64,000 bases of DNA from positions 45,724,558 to 45,788,557 of the forward strand of contig CM057826.1 in the NCBI GenBank assembly GCA_030068075.1, in the 5' to 3' direction. Both the position numbers and the translations under genes were made by a program. The DNA is from Paguma larvata. Its lineage: Eukaryota; Chordata; Mammalia; Carnivora; Viverridae. Within the stretch, counting starts at the first letter, position 1; every line of letters starts with the position of its first letter. Below are positions 11,631-23,147 of the stretch, piece by piece. Under the pieces are notes generated by a model. It saw only the letters and a list, made by a program, of their open reading frames with translations, ran no database searches and was not told the origin of the DNA.

Positions 11631-11692
11631 GAAGACTAGAAAGCTAGGAGAGATTCTTTCATCTGTTTACTCAAGAGTTTGCCTAAGTTTTG
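11631..11692 (+). repeat. right flanking direct repeat of an L1 insertion
   Basis: Partner of 10818-10876: 'gaaagctaggagagattc' and 'tttactcaagagtttgcct' align with the left copy at roughly 80% identity. Confidence 0.7.
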
Positions 11693-11849
11693 TGGAAAAG
11701 CAACACTTACACCACTTGACTTACACAGTTGAATGATTTCTACTTTGATAAGGAAAAGAAATGAAAAGCTGTTGGGCATTTAGGACATTTATATGAAGTG
11801 ATTTCAAATACAAATACTACAATCAGGGTATGAGCAGCAACATTCCCTT

Positions 11850-11925
11850 GTTTTATATCCAGTACTTTGCATAGTGCTGGCCTGTGGTATGTGCTTAGTA
11901 AATGTTTAGTGGTCAAATAAATGGT
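11850..11925 (+). mobile_element. L2/MIR-type 3' end fragment
   Basis: 'gcatagtgctggcctgtgg' then 'gcttagtaaatgtttagtgg' resembles the sense 3' end of ancient L2 or MIR ('...cacagtgcctggcacatagtaggcgctcaataaat'). Confidence 0.45.
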
Positions 11926-14584
11926 GTAAGCCCAGCACAGTTACTGATTATCACCTGTATTATAAATACTCCTAATACTCATACAAGGTATTTGGATATG
12001 TAAATATTTCTTAAAGTATCAATATCACCTTATGCATGTCCGTTGCATAAAAGTAATCAGCTGTGTACAATCTGTACACAATAAGGAGATAAGAAAAACA
12101 TAAGTCAAGCTAAATTTGAAGTTTTGAGTGGGAATGATTGAGGATAGACAAGGAAATAAGTAGTCTGGAAGAGGGTTTTTTTCCATAGGAAAGATACAGG
12201 AAAAATGATGGCAAGGAAGGGTAATGAATTTGGTTTGGAACACAATGAGTGGAAGAAGCTACCATGATCTCCAAGGAAAAGAAAACTAATAGGTGGTTGC
12301 TGATGGTTAGACTTAGCAATAGTTATACAGCTTAGGCCCCTTCCATGGAAATGCCATTCCGTGCTTTGTTGAAAGGTGGGTTCTGGGAACTTATTAATAT
12401 TGAATACAAGGTAACCTTGGGAAAGTTTATTAGACTAGAAGATTTGCTAATCCAGGACAAGCTTCTCAGATTATTTTGATAATGTGGACTCAGAGTTAGA
12501 AACTAGAGCCATGAGAAAAGGTACAAGAACTGTAGATTCATATAGTGTTGAGAAGGTTAGTACGATGGTAATCCAAATTATAGGCTTAATTCTGTTTGGT
12601 GAGAGCAGGACTTGTGTACCATACAGACATGCCAATCAGGAAGAAGTGGGGATTGATCTGGAACTCGACTGTTTTCCTATTCCCCATTCTGGGTCTCATA
12701 AATCACCCTCAACCTCCTGTCTTGGGCTTCTGAGGTATCCCTGTCTTTTCTTGACAGCTTAAGGTGCAACTTCAGTAATGACCTTCAGAGGCACTATTAG
12801 TGGCTTTAGGAATGCTCCTCAGAGGCAATGCCAGTAGCCATTAGAGCCTTAGACTGGGCAACGGAAAAAGTAAGTCCCCTAATCTTGGCTAATAAGAACA
12901 GTTTCAGTATTTTAAACGATTCTACTAAGGAAAATGAAAACCAAGAGGAGAGCCAACACTAGACTACATCTGAAGTTAGTAGAATGTGCCCAGAAATTTG
13001 CTTTAAAACTTCCATAAGCCTCCCTTTAGAATCCTCATCTTTTTACACCATTAACTTGAGTATTCATGATTTTTTAAAATCACTAACAATACATTAGAAC
13101 TGTCTTAGATGAAGCACCTGTCCAATGAGTGAAACCCATTAGCATCCCTGCTTGAATATCTCTGCTTAAACACCTCACATATCTACTTCTAAAAATGATT
13201 TCACCCTCAGTTTCAACTGTTGGACGGATGCCTAAAACTAAGCAGAAACCCATCTCTTTGTATTTAACCATGGATTCTTGTTCTACTTCTTTCGAGGTCA
13301 CTATTTAATAGCCCATCTGATACTGGGGAGTCTTTCACATTCCATCTGACAATTTAACATTAGTAAGTCTGCTTCCCTGAGAAACTAATAGCAACAAACT
13401 GTTTCTTTAACTTACACAAGCTGTGTTATGACTGACATATACAACATGTATCATTAGTTCTCTACACATTCCAAACCTGGAATGATTTGGCAGACTGTGA
13501 AATCTTAATGGAATTGTAGCCTCTTCTGAGTATATTAGCTCGCCTATTAGTATCTCCTGTAATAAATATGTCACGTTTTATTTTAGGCAGTTCTGGGACT
13601 TTGTATTGCCTTTGTTCGCAGTTCATTCTGTGTATATTTATTAATATCATCTGGGGTTCTTCCTGTGCATTTCCCTAGGTCCCTAGTATTTCCTCTGCTA
13701 TTAAAAGGACCATTTATCCCATCAGAAAAGTTTAAAGATGAAGATACAGGAATTTTCTCTTTACACAAAATAAATGCCTTTTAACTCCCCTCTGATGTGT
13801 CGGAGCTGGAGGTGAAGAACTGGTATGGGATTGCCTGAAAGGAGTTTTTTGATGCATTGTTTTCCCTCTTTGGAGGATCATATGCATATTCTCCTCACAA
13901 CAAGAAACCAAAGAAAGCTTGCTCAATTAAAATTTAGTTTGCCTATCCTAATGGAAGCGTGGAAAAATCTGTGGCCAAATATAAAAATATCCCATAAGAA
14001 AGATGAATACAGGCTATATCCTTTGCCAGTGTAGAATGCTAAGATTTGCTCTCCAGATTTTATTCAGAGAAAGGCAATTATTTGTGCAATGCCTTTGTAA
14101 TAAAATATCATAAAATGGAGTAATAAATGTTACTTTTGCAAGCTTCTGTAACTCCTTGTAATTAAACATCATAATGGGAATACTCCAACCATAACTTAAC
14201 TGTCAGTAATTCTGCGTATGGAATTACACTTGCTTCAGGTGCATCTGTTGATGAGCAAGGTTGTGTTCAAGAGACAAGCATTAAACAGCTATGGCATTTA
14301 GTACTAGTGAAGGAATAAAACTTTTAGAATGTGTTTGCAGGTGCTTCTGATAATTTATTCAACTTAAAGCTAGTAGAGCATTGTTAGAAGCAAGGAATTG
14401 AGAGGAAAGGAGATTGGGAACAATAATGTTAGAATGTCAACATTTATGTGTGCAACTAAAAGGAAACATGAGGCTGTGTTTTGATTCAGTCAGAAAACAC
14501 CTTACCCTGCTTCACAGGAGTTTAGAAGCAGTTGCTCAAGTTTCCAAAGACAAGTGTGTTTGTTTGACCAAAACTATTGGCAAG
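11926..14584. other. repeat-poor non-coding stretch
   Basis: About 2.6 kb with no recognised SINE, L1 or DNA transposon and no ORF above 92 codons. The 92-codon plus-strand ORF (12484-12762) shows no domain and no convincing splice context. Confidence 0.45.
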
Positions 14585-14880
14585 AAATTGTAAAACTGTT
14601 TTCCAAAGTGACTGTGCCATTTTGCATTCCTAACAGCAATGTGTGAGAGTTCCTGTTGCCCCAGATCCTTGTCAGCATTTGGTGTTCTCAGTGTTTTGGA
14701 TTTTAGCCATTCTAATAAATGTGCTATGGCATCTCATTGCTGTTACAGTTTGCAATTCTCTAATGATAGATGATGTTGAGTGTCTCTTCATATGATTATT
14801 TACTATTTGCATGTCTTCTTCAGTAAGCTGGATGTACACATTTTTTTGGCCCAGTTTTTAATTGGTTTGTCAATATTCTT
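14585..14880 (-). mobile_element. old L1, antisense (right of 3' UTR), interrupted
   Basis: 'gtaaaactgttttccaaagt', 'ttttgcattcctaacagcaa', 'cttgtcagcatttggtgttc', 'tttagccattctaataaatg', 'gatgttgagtgtctcttcat' are the antisense L1M ORF2-end blocks in order. Breaks off at 'ttaattggtttgtc'; the sequence expected next reappears at about 15720. Confidence 0.85.
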
Positions 14881-15535
14881 TTATATATATGTATATATAT
14901 ATATATAATTTTATATGTATTATATATATTTTATGTAATATATCTATCTTTATATAATTATATCTATCTATATATAGATTATATAGATATATATAATAGA
15001 TATATAATCTATAGATTATATATATATAATAGATATATATATCTATATATATAGATATTTATATAATTATATCTATATATAGATTGACATATATAGATTG
15101 ACATATATATCTATATATAGATATAATTATATAAAGATAGATATATAGATTACATAGATATATATAGATTATATAGGTAGATATATACATTACATATAGA
15201 TATATAAGAATATATATATAGATATATATATAGATATATATAGATATATATTATATATACTTCTATTTATATATAGATTATATAATCTATATATAAATAG
15301 AAGTATATATAATATATATAAAATAATATATATCAAAGTATATATATAGTATGTATAAAAGTATATATATAAAGCTATGTATATTCTACATAATTTTACA
15401 TATATAATTTTATATATAGTGTATTGTATATTTACATGTGAAATATATTGATACATGTTATGTATAATATAAATATTGCATCTACATGCTTGCATATTTG
15501 TATATTTATAAATATAAATTCATATATGTACTTGA
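14881..15535. repeat. AT-rich simple repeat region, (TATAGA/TATATC)-type
   Basis: About 650 bp made almost only of TA, TATAGA and TATATC units, with many local inverted repeats. Contains a 76 bp perfect palindrome at 15244-15319. A 101-codon minus-strand ORF (15190-15495) made of Tyr/Ile/Leu is only the translation of this repeat. Confidence 0.95.
15244..15319. repeat. 76 bp perfect AT-rich palindrome
   Basis: Two 38-base arms with no spacer and no mismatch, centred between 15281 and 15282 on 'gattatataatc'. Each arm includes 'cttctatttata' or its complement. Capable of cruciform extrusion. Confidence 0.95.
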
Positions 15536-15700
15536 CATATAACATTATATTAGTACTAGGTACAACAGTGATTCAGTATTAGTATATGTCATGAAATGAT
15601 CACAGTAAGTCTAGTTAACACATGCTACCTCACATAGTTACAAAACTCTTTCTTGTGATGAGGACTTTCGACATCTACTATCTTAGCAACTTTAAAATAT
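15536..15700 (-). mobile_element. old L1 3' end fragment, antisense
   Basis: 'cataacattatattagtact', 'aaatgatcacagtaagtcta', 'gttaacacatgctacc' and 'ctactatcttagcaacttt' match the antisense L1M 3' end. Lies inside the break of the L1 at 14585-14880 / 15720-15880. Confidence 0.7.
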
Positions 15701-15719
15701 GTAATATAATATTAATATA

Positions 15720-15880
15720 ATTATTGGCTTGTCTGTTTTCTTATTGTTGAGTTTTATGAGTTATTTGTGTATATTGGAGTCCAGTATTTTATGAAGTAGA
15801 TGTTTTGCAAATATTTTCTCTGTGACTGTAAGTGGCTTGTGTTTTCATTCTCTTAATCCTAATTTTTACAATAATTTTTA
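15720..15880 (-). mobile_element. old L1, antisense (continuation)
   Basis: 'ttattggcttgtctgttttc', 'ttattgttgagttttatgag', 'tttgtgtatattggagtcc', 'gcaaatattttctc' follow directly on the block that ends at 14880, so both parts probably derive from one element. Confidence 0.75.
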
Positions 15881-18800
15881 AAAGTGAATTCTAAACCAGA
15901 AGCTTAAATTAATATGGTAGATTAAAGCAAGATCATAGATGGGAGGCGTGAGCCCACCCAGTAGTGCCTGGCCTCACCTCCCCGGTGCGGGTATTGTTAC
16001 AACCTTGCAGTATGCTACACAGCTTGAAAAAAATAGTAATACTGTTGTAACACTGGACCAGGAAAGTATTTGAAGAGAATTCATTTTGATAGCTAGATGT
16101 GTTTTCTGGAAGTTTAAGCCTTGGCATAAGGAAGAACTTTTAAATTGTCCGAATAATGCACAAAGGGAATAGTAGTTATGGACAGCACATAGGGAAGCCA
16201 AATGTAGCAAATAAAATGTGGGCCACTCAATCACATTAGAATTTCAAAGATGCAACAAATAGCTCTTTTTAGAATAGCTATGCCCCATGCAATATTTGGA
16301 TCATCTTTATGCAAAAACATAGTCATTAATTATTTGAAATTCCAGTTTAACTGAGCCTCCTGTATTATTTGGCACCCATAGTACTAGGCATGTAGTCCTA
16401 GGCATGTGCAGTGTCGAATGTCCACTGAATAGAAATCTTATTGAGTTCCAGGATTCAAAAGAGAGCTTTCAAGTTATCTTCCAAGTGATTAGGACTACTT
16501 CTGTTCTCACATCTACAACCTCTCTTGAAGAATCTGAAGAATTTTTTGCATTCCAAAAAAAGTCATAGTTTAAGGATCCTACCAATGAGCATCTTCATTT
16601 AACCTAAAAGATAGCGATATATTCATTAGTGGGGGAATTTTTCGTAATAAATTTCTGATATTTGGCATTACTAAAAAAAGATGACTGAGGCAAACAGTGA
16701 TTCAGGGGAAAGAAAACTTTCCTCAGATCTGAAGTGTAATATATTTATAGAGTGTCTCCAGGGTCAGTTACCAATTTTTGTACTAATACTTCATTTTGCT
16801 TTGTAAGAACATCCTATCTCTGCTTTTGGTTCATGAGGTTAATATGAACATGGCACTCAGGTCCGGCTGCCACAATCACAGTATTTGATTCTATTTGCTT
16901 CAGTGATTGGCTCATGGATGGGAACATGGTCAATCAGAGACCTTTTCTAGACTCTCACTAGATTACTTTAACTCCTATATCTCTGTTGGGTTTAGACCTG
17001 GGAAAATGTTATAGTGCTTCTGGAAGGCACAGTGCTACCTTGTGGGATCTTAGTATAATGCCTTTTGGAGAGGCACAAAGCCAAGAGATGGAGGAACCAG
17101 GTGGGATTATCGTGATCTGATCCTTTGGGTCACCACTTAGACTTGATCTTCCTTTCACTTTGTAGAGAGTCCTGATAGAAGAACAGGTCGGTATATTCTA
17201 CCAGTGGATATCTCATCTCTGATAAAGGAGATTAATGGATCTGATTAGATTTTTCTATAATACGAGTGAGAACTATTGATAAACCAAAGTCTCTATCCTG
17301 ACAACATACAGCCTTTCCCCTCCCTAGCCCTTGCTGGTAGGTTTTACATAGAGAAAACATTTAATGAGATGGAAGAACTATCACTGACAGTGACTGAAGC
17401 ATAGAGTTTGGAAAAAAGAACGTGGGGTCCCTACTGCAAATCAAATTGGGATAACTGTGCACATGGCCTAGTTGACCTGGGCTTTATAATGTCAGTTGGT
17501 GCACAGCTTTTATTCTCAGGCAGAAGATCAATCATGTTATACCATGAAACTCTTGGATAACTTAGAGCAAAAAAAAAAAAAATCAAGCAAGGAAACATGG
17601 TTATCTATGTCTAAAAAACGTATTTTGACTCTTTGGCTTAACTTGTTACCTCTATAAGCTACTTGACAATAGGGAAGTAAGGAAATGGGACTGGAGAAGT
17701 ACAGCCAAGTATAAATATGTATTTGCTGAGTGCAAATGTAGCTCAGAGCTTTGTCAAAGATAGATTTCTCCTATTGATTATGAATTAACTTCACTTCTTA
17801 ATGAAAGAAACAACTCTTTCCTTCTACAGATAATTTAGATTGAAGTGCAATGGTCTGTCCTCCAGTGGAAACCACTGTAATTAAATAATTAAGTCTTAAG
17901 GATTTTGATGCACATGAATCTATTGTGTAAAAGTTCATTAGAAAGCTGGATGTACCTCAAATAACATGAGTATAAATTTGATGCTGTTTTATTTTGAGTG
18001 AGGTATTTTATTTTCCTGAATTCTTCAATAGAAGAATCAGAGAGTTCAATGGTCTCCCCTCTATTTCTTCTATTAGAGAAATTAGGAAATCTGGAAGGAG
18101 GACAGAGGTTTTCATTACGTCTCTATTCTGAGTCTGTTCTATCTCACCTTCTCATCACATGTTTCTTGAAGTAAACACACAATTTGGTGCATAAGGCAAA
18201 AACATGCTGTGAAATGTTTCTCTCTTGTGAAAAAAAATACATGCTTGTTGACACGATAATACACGCATCTAACTTCCTAGAAAAAAAAAACTCACCTTAG
18301 AAAATGGTTATGAAAGACTATAAAGGAGCAAATGATGACTGATAATATCTTTAAAATATGTCCTTCCCATGCTCTCCACCCCTACTCAGAAATTTGCAAA
18401 TCACTAATTGATTAAAATATGAGTAATATTTTCTTCCCCACAAGGTACTACAAAATGAGACAAGATCAATGTGTGTCCTATTATACACTCCAGGCAAACC
18501 TCATTTAGTTTGCCATATTACTCCTTTGGGTTTAGTGCAAGGACAGTCATTTCTGCTCTAGTGAGTTCTTAGTCTCCAATAGTTAACTTTGGTGCCACCT
18601 GAAGTTAATGATACCAATGGATCATTTTACACATACGATTTGATTATGAGTGTATGTTGCTAATTTTATATTCATTTTGAGTGTTCCCCCTCCCAATATA
18701 AAGAAACAAGGTTATAACCAGAAAGACAGTGAACATGCACATGTAATCCAGTTTTAAAACAAAACATTTTTAAATAAAATCTAGACATTTTATCTCTAAA

Positions 18801-19084
18801 GGGAGCATCTGCACTGAAAAATGTCTGATGTATGGGTACACTGAGAAAGTTAACAGAAGTACCAAAGTCACTCAGCCTCTTCTCACTGTTTTCCTGGCAC
18901 CTTGACTAGGAGTCTTTTAAACTAGAAAGACCATGTAATGTATAAAATGAACTACAACTCTACTGAAAGGAAGGGAGGATTCTGTTAATAACTACATTAA
19001 AGCAACTGGCACAAACTAGAATAGAGGTGGCAAAACAGGATCTGTGTTCACCTTAATTATAATGCTTTTAAAGATAATTGTTAG
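15881..19084. other. repeat-poor non-coding stretch
   Basis: About 3.2 kb. The part 16785-17230 has a texture that could be an ancient interspersed repeat ('gtgattggctcatggatggg') but I cannot name it. Short A runs at 17570 and 18285. No gene seen. Confidence 0.4.
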
Positions 19085-19205
19085 ATTCAGTACTCATTCA
19101 GTAAATACTTACTGAGCACCTAGCATGTGCCGGATGCTGGAGATGCATTGTACAAAAGAGCAGCTCCTGCCCTCCGGGAGATTATAGTCAGGTGGGGAAG
19201 TTAAG
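19085..19205 (-). mobile_element. L2 3' end, antisense
   Basis: 'cattcagtaaatacttactg', 'agcacctagcatgtgccgga', 'ctcctgccctccgggagatt', 'atagtcaggtgggg' give the antisense L2 3' end in order. Confidence 0.75.
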
Positions 19206-19448
19206 AACCAGTAGAGTTTCCACTAGTAGGAGGAAATGTTAATGGAGAAGAAGAGGAATGGTTTCACATGCTCAATATTTTATTTGTGATTTTATGTCTT
19301 TGTTGGTTTTATTTGGGGAAAGAATACAACCTGCAACCTTCTGTAGTAGAGAGTACTAGAACCTGGATTCTCCTCTGGATGGAGCATCTATCTCCCAGGC
19401 GTGTCAGCAGCTTGTGGCTCACAGCTGCCCCGCTCTCTGTATCCACAG

Positions 19449-19486
19449 ATATATAGATATAGATATAGATATAGATATAGATATAT
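19449..19486. repeat. (GATATA)n microsatellite
   Basis: Five or more repeats of a 6-base GATATA/AGATAT unit, nearly pure. Confidence 0.95.
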
Positions 19487-19549
19487 CCATGCTGGCGCTT
19501 GTGGTTCAGGCTCTGTCCCTTGCATCATGTCAAGGCCAGATTTCATGTA

Positions 19550-19700
19550 AGATTATCCCTTATCACCACTGAGTGTTAGAGATGTGGCTACAAACTAAAT
19601 TTTTAATCTTATCTAATATTAATTTAAATTCAAATATCCACATATAGACGGTGGCTATCCTATAGAACTGTACACTTTTCTAATAGATGTGCACAGCCAT
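19550..19700. mobile_element. possible old DNA-transposon fragment
   Basis: 'agagatgtggctacaaacta', 'taatttaaattcaaatatcc', 'acatatagacggtggctatc' resembles a MER-type non-autonomous family with 'ccacatgtggctagtggct' ends. Family uncertain. Confidence 0.35.
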
Positions 19701-20344
19701 GTTTCTCCACCTGCTAAAGTAACCCCTACCCAAGACTATAGAGAGCCAAGAGACCTTAGTTAGGCTGGGGCTCAACTATGGTTTGATGGTCCATGTGTTA
19801 TGATCCCAAAGTATTAGTGTCGTACAATCTATCATGGAGGATTATTAATGGAAGCTTGGAGTTGCTTCTTTTATATAGGCTTTTAGAAGAATTTCTGACC
19901 AGTGGTTTCCTAGAGTTTTTGAGTGAGACGCTAAGGTTTGGTCTGTCTGGAAGACGACGTTTCTTTTTGGCCAAAGGCATTCCAAATGACTGCCTTAGAA
20001 GAGTTTTCGACAAAAAATGAAAATGTGAGGCCTCTTTAAGGACATCATTCATTCCTGGAACCATTCCAAAGGAGCATCTTTGATTCAGAAATAAAGGATC
20101 AGATTGGTCAGTGCATTGGAGAACAGTATAGCACAAAATAGTGGATGAGAAAAGCTTATGAGAAAGAATCTGATAAGTATGAAGTTATAAGAAACAAAAA
20201 CAAAAACTGCAAAACTGTTATCACAGGTCTACTGTGAACACTGAATGGATATTTGTGAAAACAGATTTGTGTACATTAGAGAAAAAAAAAGTTTTATTGC
20301 TATGTGTGTAGAAAATGCTTAGGAAATAAAACCACTGCAACTAG
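19701..20344. other. non-coding stretch with overlapping chance ORFs
   Basis: ORFs of 75 codons (19793-20020, plus) and 112 codons (19798-20136, minus) overlap almost fully. Neither shows a recognisable domain, and mirrored ORFs usually mean low stop density rather than two genes. Confidence 0.45.
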
Positions 20345-20510
20345 TTCATGAGTGTGCAGTGTAGTGGGGCATAGGAACACTGGCTGAGTCCACAGGCTTC
20401 TTAGCCTGCTTGCTGTGAAGTCTGAAAACAGTTACTTATCCTTTGAGCCTCAGCTTTCTTTCTGATGAATGGAAACAATTATTTTATTTCCTCCTCTCAT
20501 GTGGTTTTGT
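20345..20510 (+). mobile_element. MIR, sense
   Basis: 'ctgctagctgtgaag'-like 'gcttgctgtgaagtctg', 'cagttacttatcctttgagc', 'ctcagctttctttctgatga' follow the sense MIR core. Confidence 0.55.
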
Positions 20511-21440
20511 GAGATTTGATTGGGGTAACAAAACGTTTTGGTTTCGCACTGTTTGGGAAACAAGCTTCTGTGATAATGTATTGAGGGATCTTTTGTTTGT
20601 TCTTTGTGTTCTGTAGGGTTCATTGACCTCAATTTTATTAATTTGGGTTGTTGCAGTTTCAAAAGGCTTAAGGTTGCACGCAGGTAACTTTAATAACTGG
20701 ATCAACCAAGTAAGGTTGTAGGGAACCTGAGAAGCTCATCCAATCTGGAAGGCACAGCCCTACACAGCACCATTCTGTGGCTGCATGTGAACTTGGGCTC
20801 AGGGTTGACACTGCAGTTTTGATAAGTTAAAGCTGACTTATACTGGATTCTGTGGGGCAAACAAAGCTCAATTATTGTCCATATCTAGCCTGCAGGCCGC
20901 CAGTTTGCAACTTATGCCTCCTTCCAAAAAGGATTTAAAATGAATTATATTCAAAGAGAATACAATAGGGGAGAAAAGCAGAGGAGGGAATCAAAAGAGT
21001 AGAATAAGCTGTCTTCCGTAGATCAATAAGAATTTATTAAGCTCTATCAGGCTGATGCTTTGGGAGATGCTAACAAAATAGAAAACATTGTCTTTGACCT
21101 AGACATACATGCAAATGCATGAAGTCTTAGAGAATGAGAAAAAGCCAAGATGTAACTAGGTGTGAAATGGGGGTCAGTATAGACCAGTGCCACACAGAGT
21201 ATGGTCTTCAGACTGGCGCCAGGCTGCAGTGTTTGTTACTCATCCCGGAATAGATAAGGGCCGAAATTGAGAGTAAGTGCTTAGAAACTTCCAGATCAAT
21301 TTGACAGAGTGTCTTTTACATCATTTAATATAGTGAAATATCGAGACTTAAATTTTATAGATCTTTGTCTTATTTTTAAATTTTCATTTCCTTGTAATTC
21401 ATATTCAGTATATTTTACCAAACTATTAATCAGTAGCCAG

Positions 21441-21442
<2 letters not shown>
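20511..21442. other. non-coding stretch; possible hAT-like remnant near 21190-21290
   Basis: 'cacagagtatggtcttcag', 'actggcgccaggctgcag' and 'aaattgagagtaagtgctta' resemble a hAT-type MER end, but I cannot name the family. The remainder is unassigned. Confidence 0.3.

Positions 21443-21498
<56 letters not shown>
21443..21498. repeat. (AC)28 microsatellite
   Basis: Fifty-six bases of uninterrupted AC. Length and purity predict high polymorphism. It explains the poly-Val/Cys and poly-Thr/His ORFs that cross it. Confidence 0.99.
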
Positions 21499-21500
<2 letters not shown>

Positions 21501-22636
21501 ACAACAAATTCTAGATCTTTTCCCATGGGTATGTTTAGAATCACTGGTAGATATCAGTATTTGTAAAGTTGGAGAATAAATAATTTGCTCTTAGATGAGA
21601 ATTGGCTCTAGTTGTTTCACTAAATAATTGATTCTGTAAAAGCTAATGAAGAAGAGTCACCTTAAAATGGGTTTATGATATTTCACCATAGTTATTTCAC
21701 TGTGAGAAGCAGCATAGGCTGACAAATATAGAGACAGTCAATTGTATTTAAGGGAAAACTTAACCAATTACTTAGTAAACCAATGAGAAATTGAGGTCAG
21801 CTGAAGATTGGAAATTCAAAACTTTTGAGAAATGGACATTCATCTCCGTGACCCTGTTGAGTTCATAGCTAACTATGTAATGTGAGATCAAAACTTTTTT
21901 GGAGATGGAAAGTGTCCTTAATTATTTAGCTAATGGATCAGAAATTAATCATTTAGCAAGTTGATTTCCAGTGATTCAAATTAATTTCAGTATTAGAGAA
22001 AGCTTTGCTAAGAAGCTGTGGTAGATCACATTTGTTTTTCCTTACTACATTGACATGGAGGGTGACTAACTCACATTGCCTTACACTGAACATGTATGCA
22101 CAGAATGTGAGATATAGACAGAGAGGAAGTAGCTATGACAAATGGGTCAGCTCCATGCTGCTGGCTGTTCCAAAGTTTTCTTCTTTAAAAACTTTCCTGA
22201 CATTTCCTTCCATTCTTCTCTCTTTTATGGAATCATTTATTCTTACTCCTAAGAATTTAACATTCATCAATTATTAATTAAGAAATTTCCAGTTTATTGG
22301 GGAAACACATTCTCAAATGTGCCTTCCCTCATTCAGAGACATCCATGGAATTCTTAACCGGCACCTGTCACTGTAGTAGTAGGTGCTGGAAATACGTTCT
22401 TTGAAGTAGCCTTTGCAGAGTGTTTATAATCACTTAAGCTCGTTTATATTCCCTTTTCATACTGTTCTGTCCTAAATCCAGTAAGTAGGACAGATCAGAA
22501 AAGGCACTGCTACTTAGGGCTGGGAGGGATGTGCTGTGTCTCCATGTGGTGACCTGTAGTGAGTGTGAGCACTCAACCCACTCCGAGGGTTTCTGTGTAG
22601 GAGTGCAGGCCAGTGCACGGTGTCAGAACTCAAGTA
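21499..22636. other. non-coding stretch, no recognised element
   Basis: A 90-codon plus ORF (22005-22277) has no recognisable domain. AT-rich overall. Confidence 0.4.
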
Positions 22637-22716
22637 GGGTGTGCACACAAAAAGCCTGTACACACACGTTCATAGAAGCCCCAAACGAAAATGATCTAGA
22701 TGTTCTTCAACAGGTT
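22637..22716 (+). mobile_element. old L1 3' region, sense (left part)
   Basis: 'acacgttcatagaagcccca', 'aatgatctagatgttcttca', 'acagg' matches the L1M sense 3' region; the continuation is at 23148 after two SINEs. Confidence 0.75.
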
Positions 22717-22900
22717 GGGGTGCCTAGGTGGCTGAGTCGGTTGAGCGTCGAACTCTTGATTTCATCTCAGGTCATGATCCCAGGGTCATGATATCAAGCC
22801 CCACAGTGGGCTTAGCGCTGAAATTGCTTAAGATTGTCTCTCTCTCTCCCTCTGCTCCTCTCCCACACACTCTCTGTCTCTGTTTCTTACACATTAAAAA
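22717..22900 (+). mobile_element. SINEC, sense (first of a head-to-tail pair)
   Basis: 'ggggtgcctaggtggctgag', 'tctcaggtcatgatcccagg', a CT-rich part, then 'cacattaaaaa' tail. Complete apart from changes in the body. Confidence 0.95.
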
Positions 22901-22925
22901 CACCCACCCACCTACCCACCCAGGT
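22901..22925. repeat. (CCCAC)n spacer between two SINEs
   Basis: Short CCCACC/CTACC repeat that begins in the tail of the first SINE and abuts the head of the second. Confidence 0.85.
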
Positions 22926-23147
22926 GGGGTGCCTGGGTGGCTCAGTAAGTTAAGCATCCAACTTTGGCTCAGGTCATGATCTCACAGTTCGTGGGTTTGA
23001 GCCCCCCACATTGGGCTCTGTGCTGCCAGATCAGATCCTGGAGCTTGCTTCAGATTCTGTGTGTGTCTCTCTCTCTGCCCCTCCCCTACTTGTGCTCTGC
23101 CCCTCTCTCTCAAAAAATAAAATAAGCATTAAAAAAGTTTTAAAAGG
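22926..23147 (+). mobile_element. SINEC, sense (second of a head-to-tail pair)
   Basis: Near-consensus felid SINEC: 'ggggtgcctgggtggctcag', 'gctcaggtcatgatctcaca', 'gttcgtgggtttgagcccc', 'ttgggctctgtgctg', CT-rich region and 'aaaaaataaaataagcatta' tail. Looks younger than its neighbour. Confidence 0.97.

Noticed and set aside
15190..15495. 101-codon minus-strand ORF rich in Tyr and Ile
   Set aside because: It is only the translation of the TATAGA/TATATC simple repeat.
15940..15995. Small GC-richer patch considered as a CpG island or promoter
   Set aside because: Only about 50 bases long with few CpG; no TATA-initiator arrangement or first exon recognised.
19793..20136. Overlapping ORFs on both strands (75 and 112 codons)
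   Set aside because: Mirror ORFs in a low-stop segment; neither product resembles a known protein.
21296..21566. ORFs with long Val-Cys or His-Thr runs
   Set aside because: Translation of the (AC)28 microsatellite.
22926..22998. tRNA gene
   Set aside because: The A-box and B-box-like text belongs to the tRNA-derived SINE head; there is no acceptor stem closure or terminator of a real tRNA.
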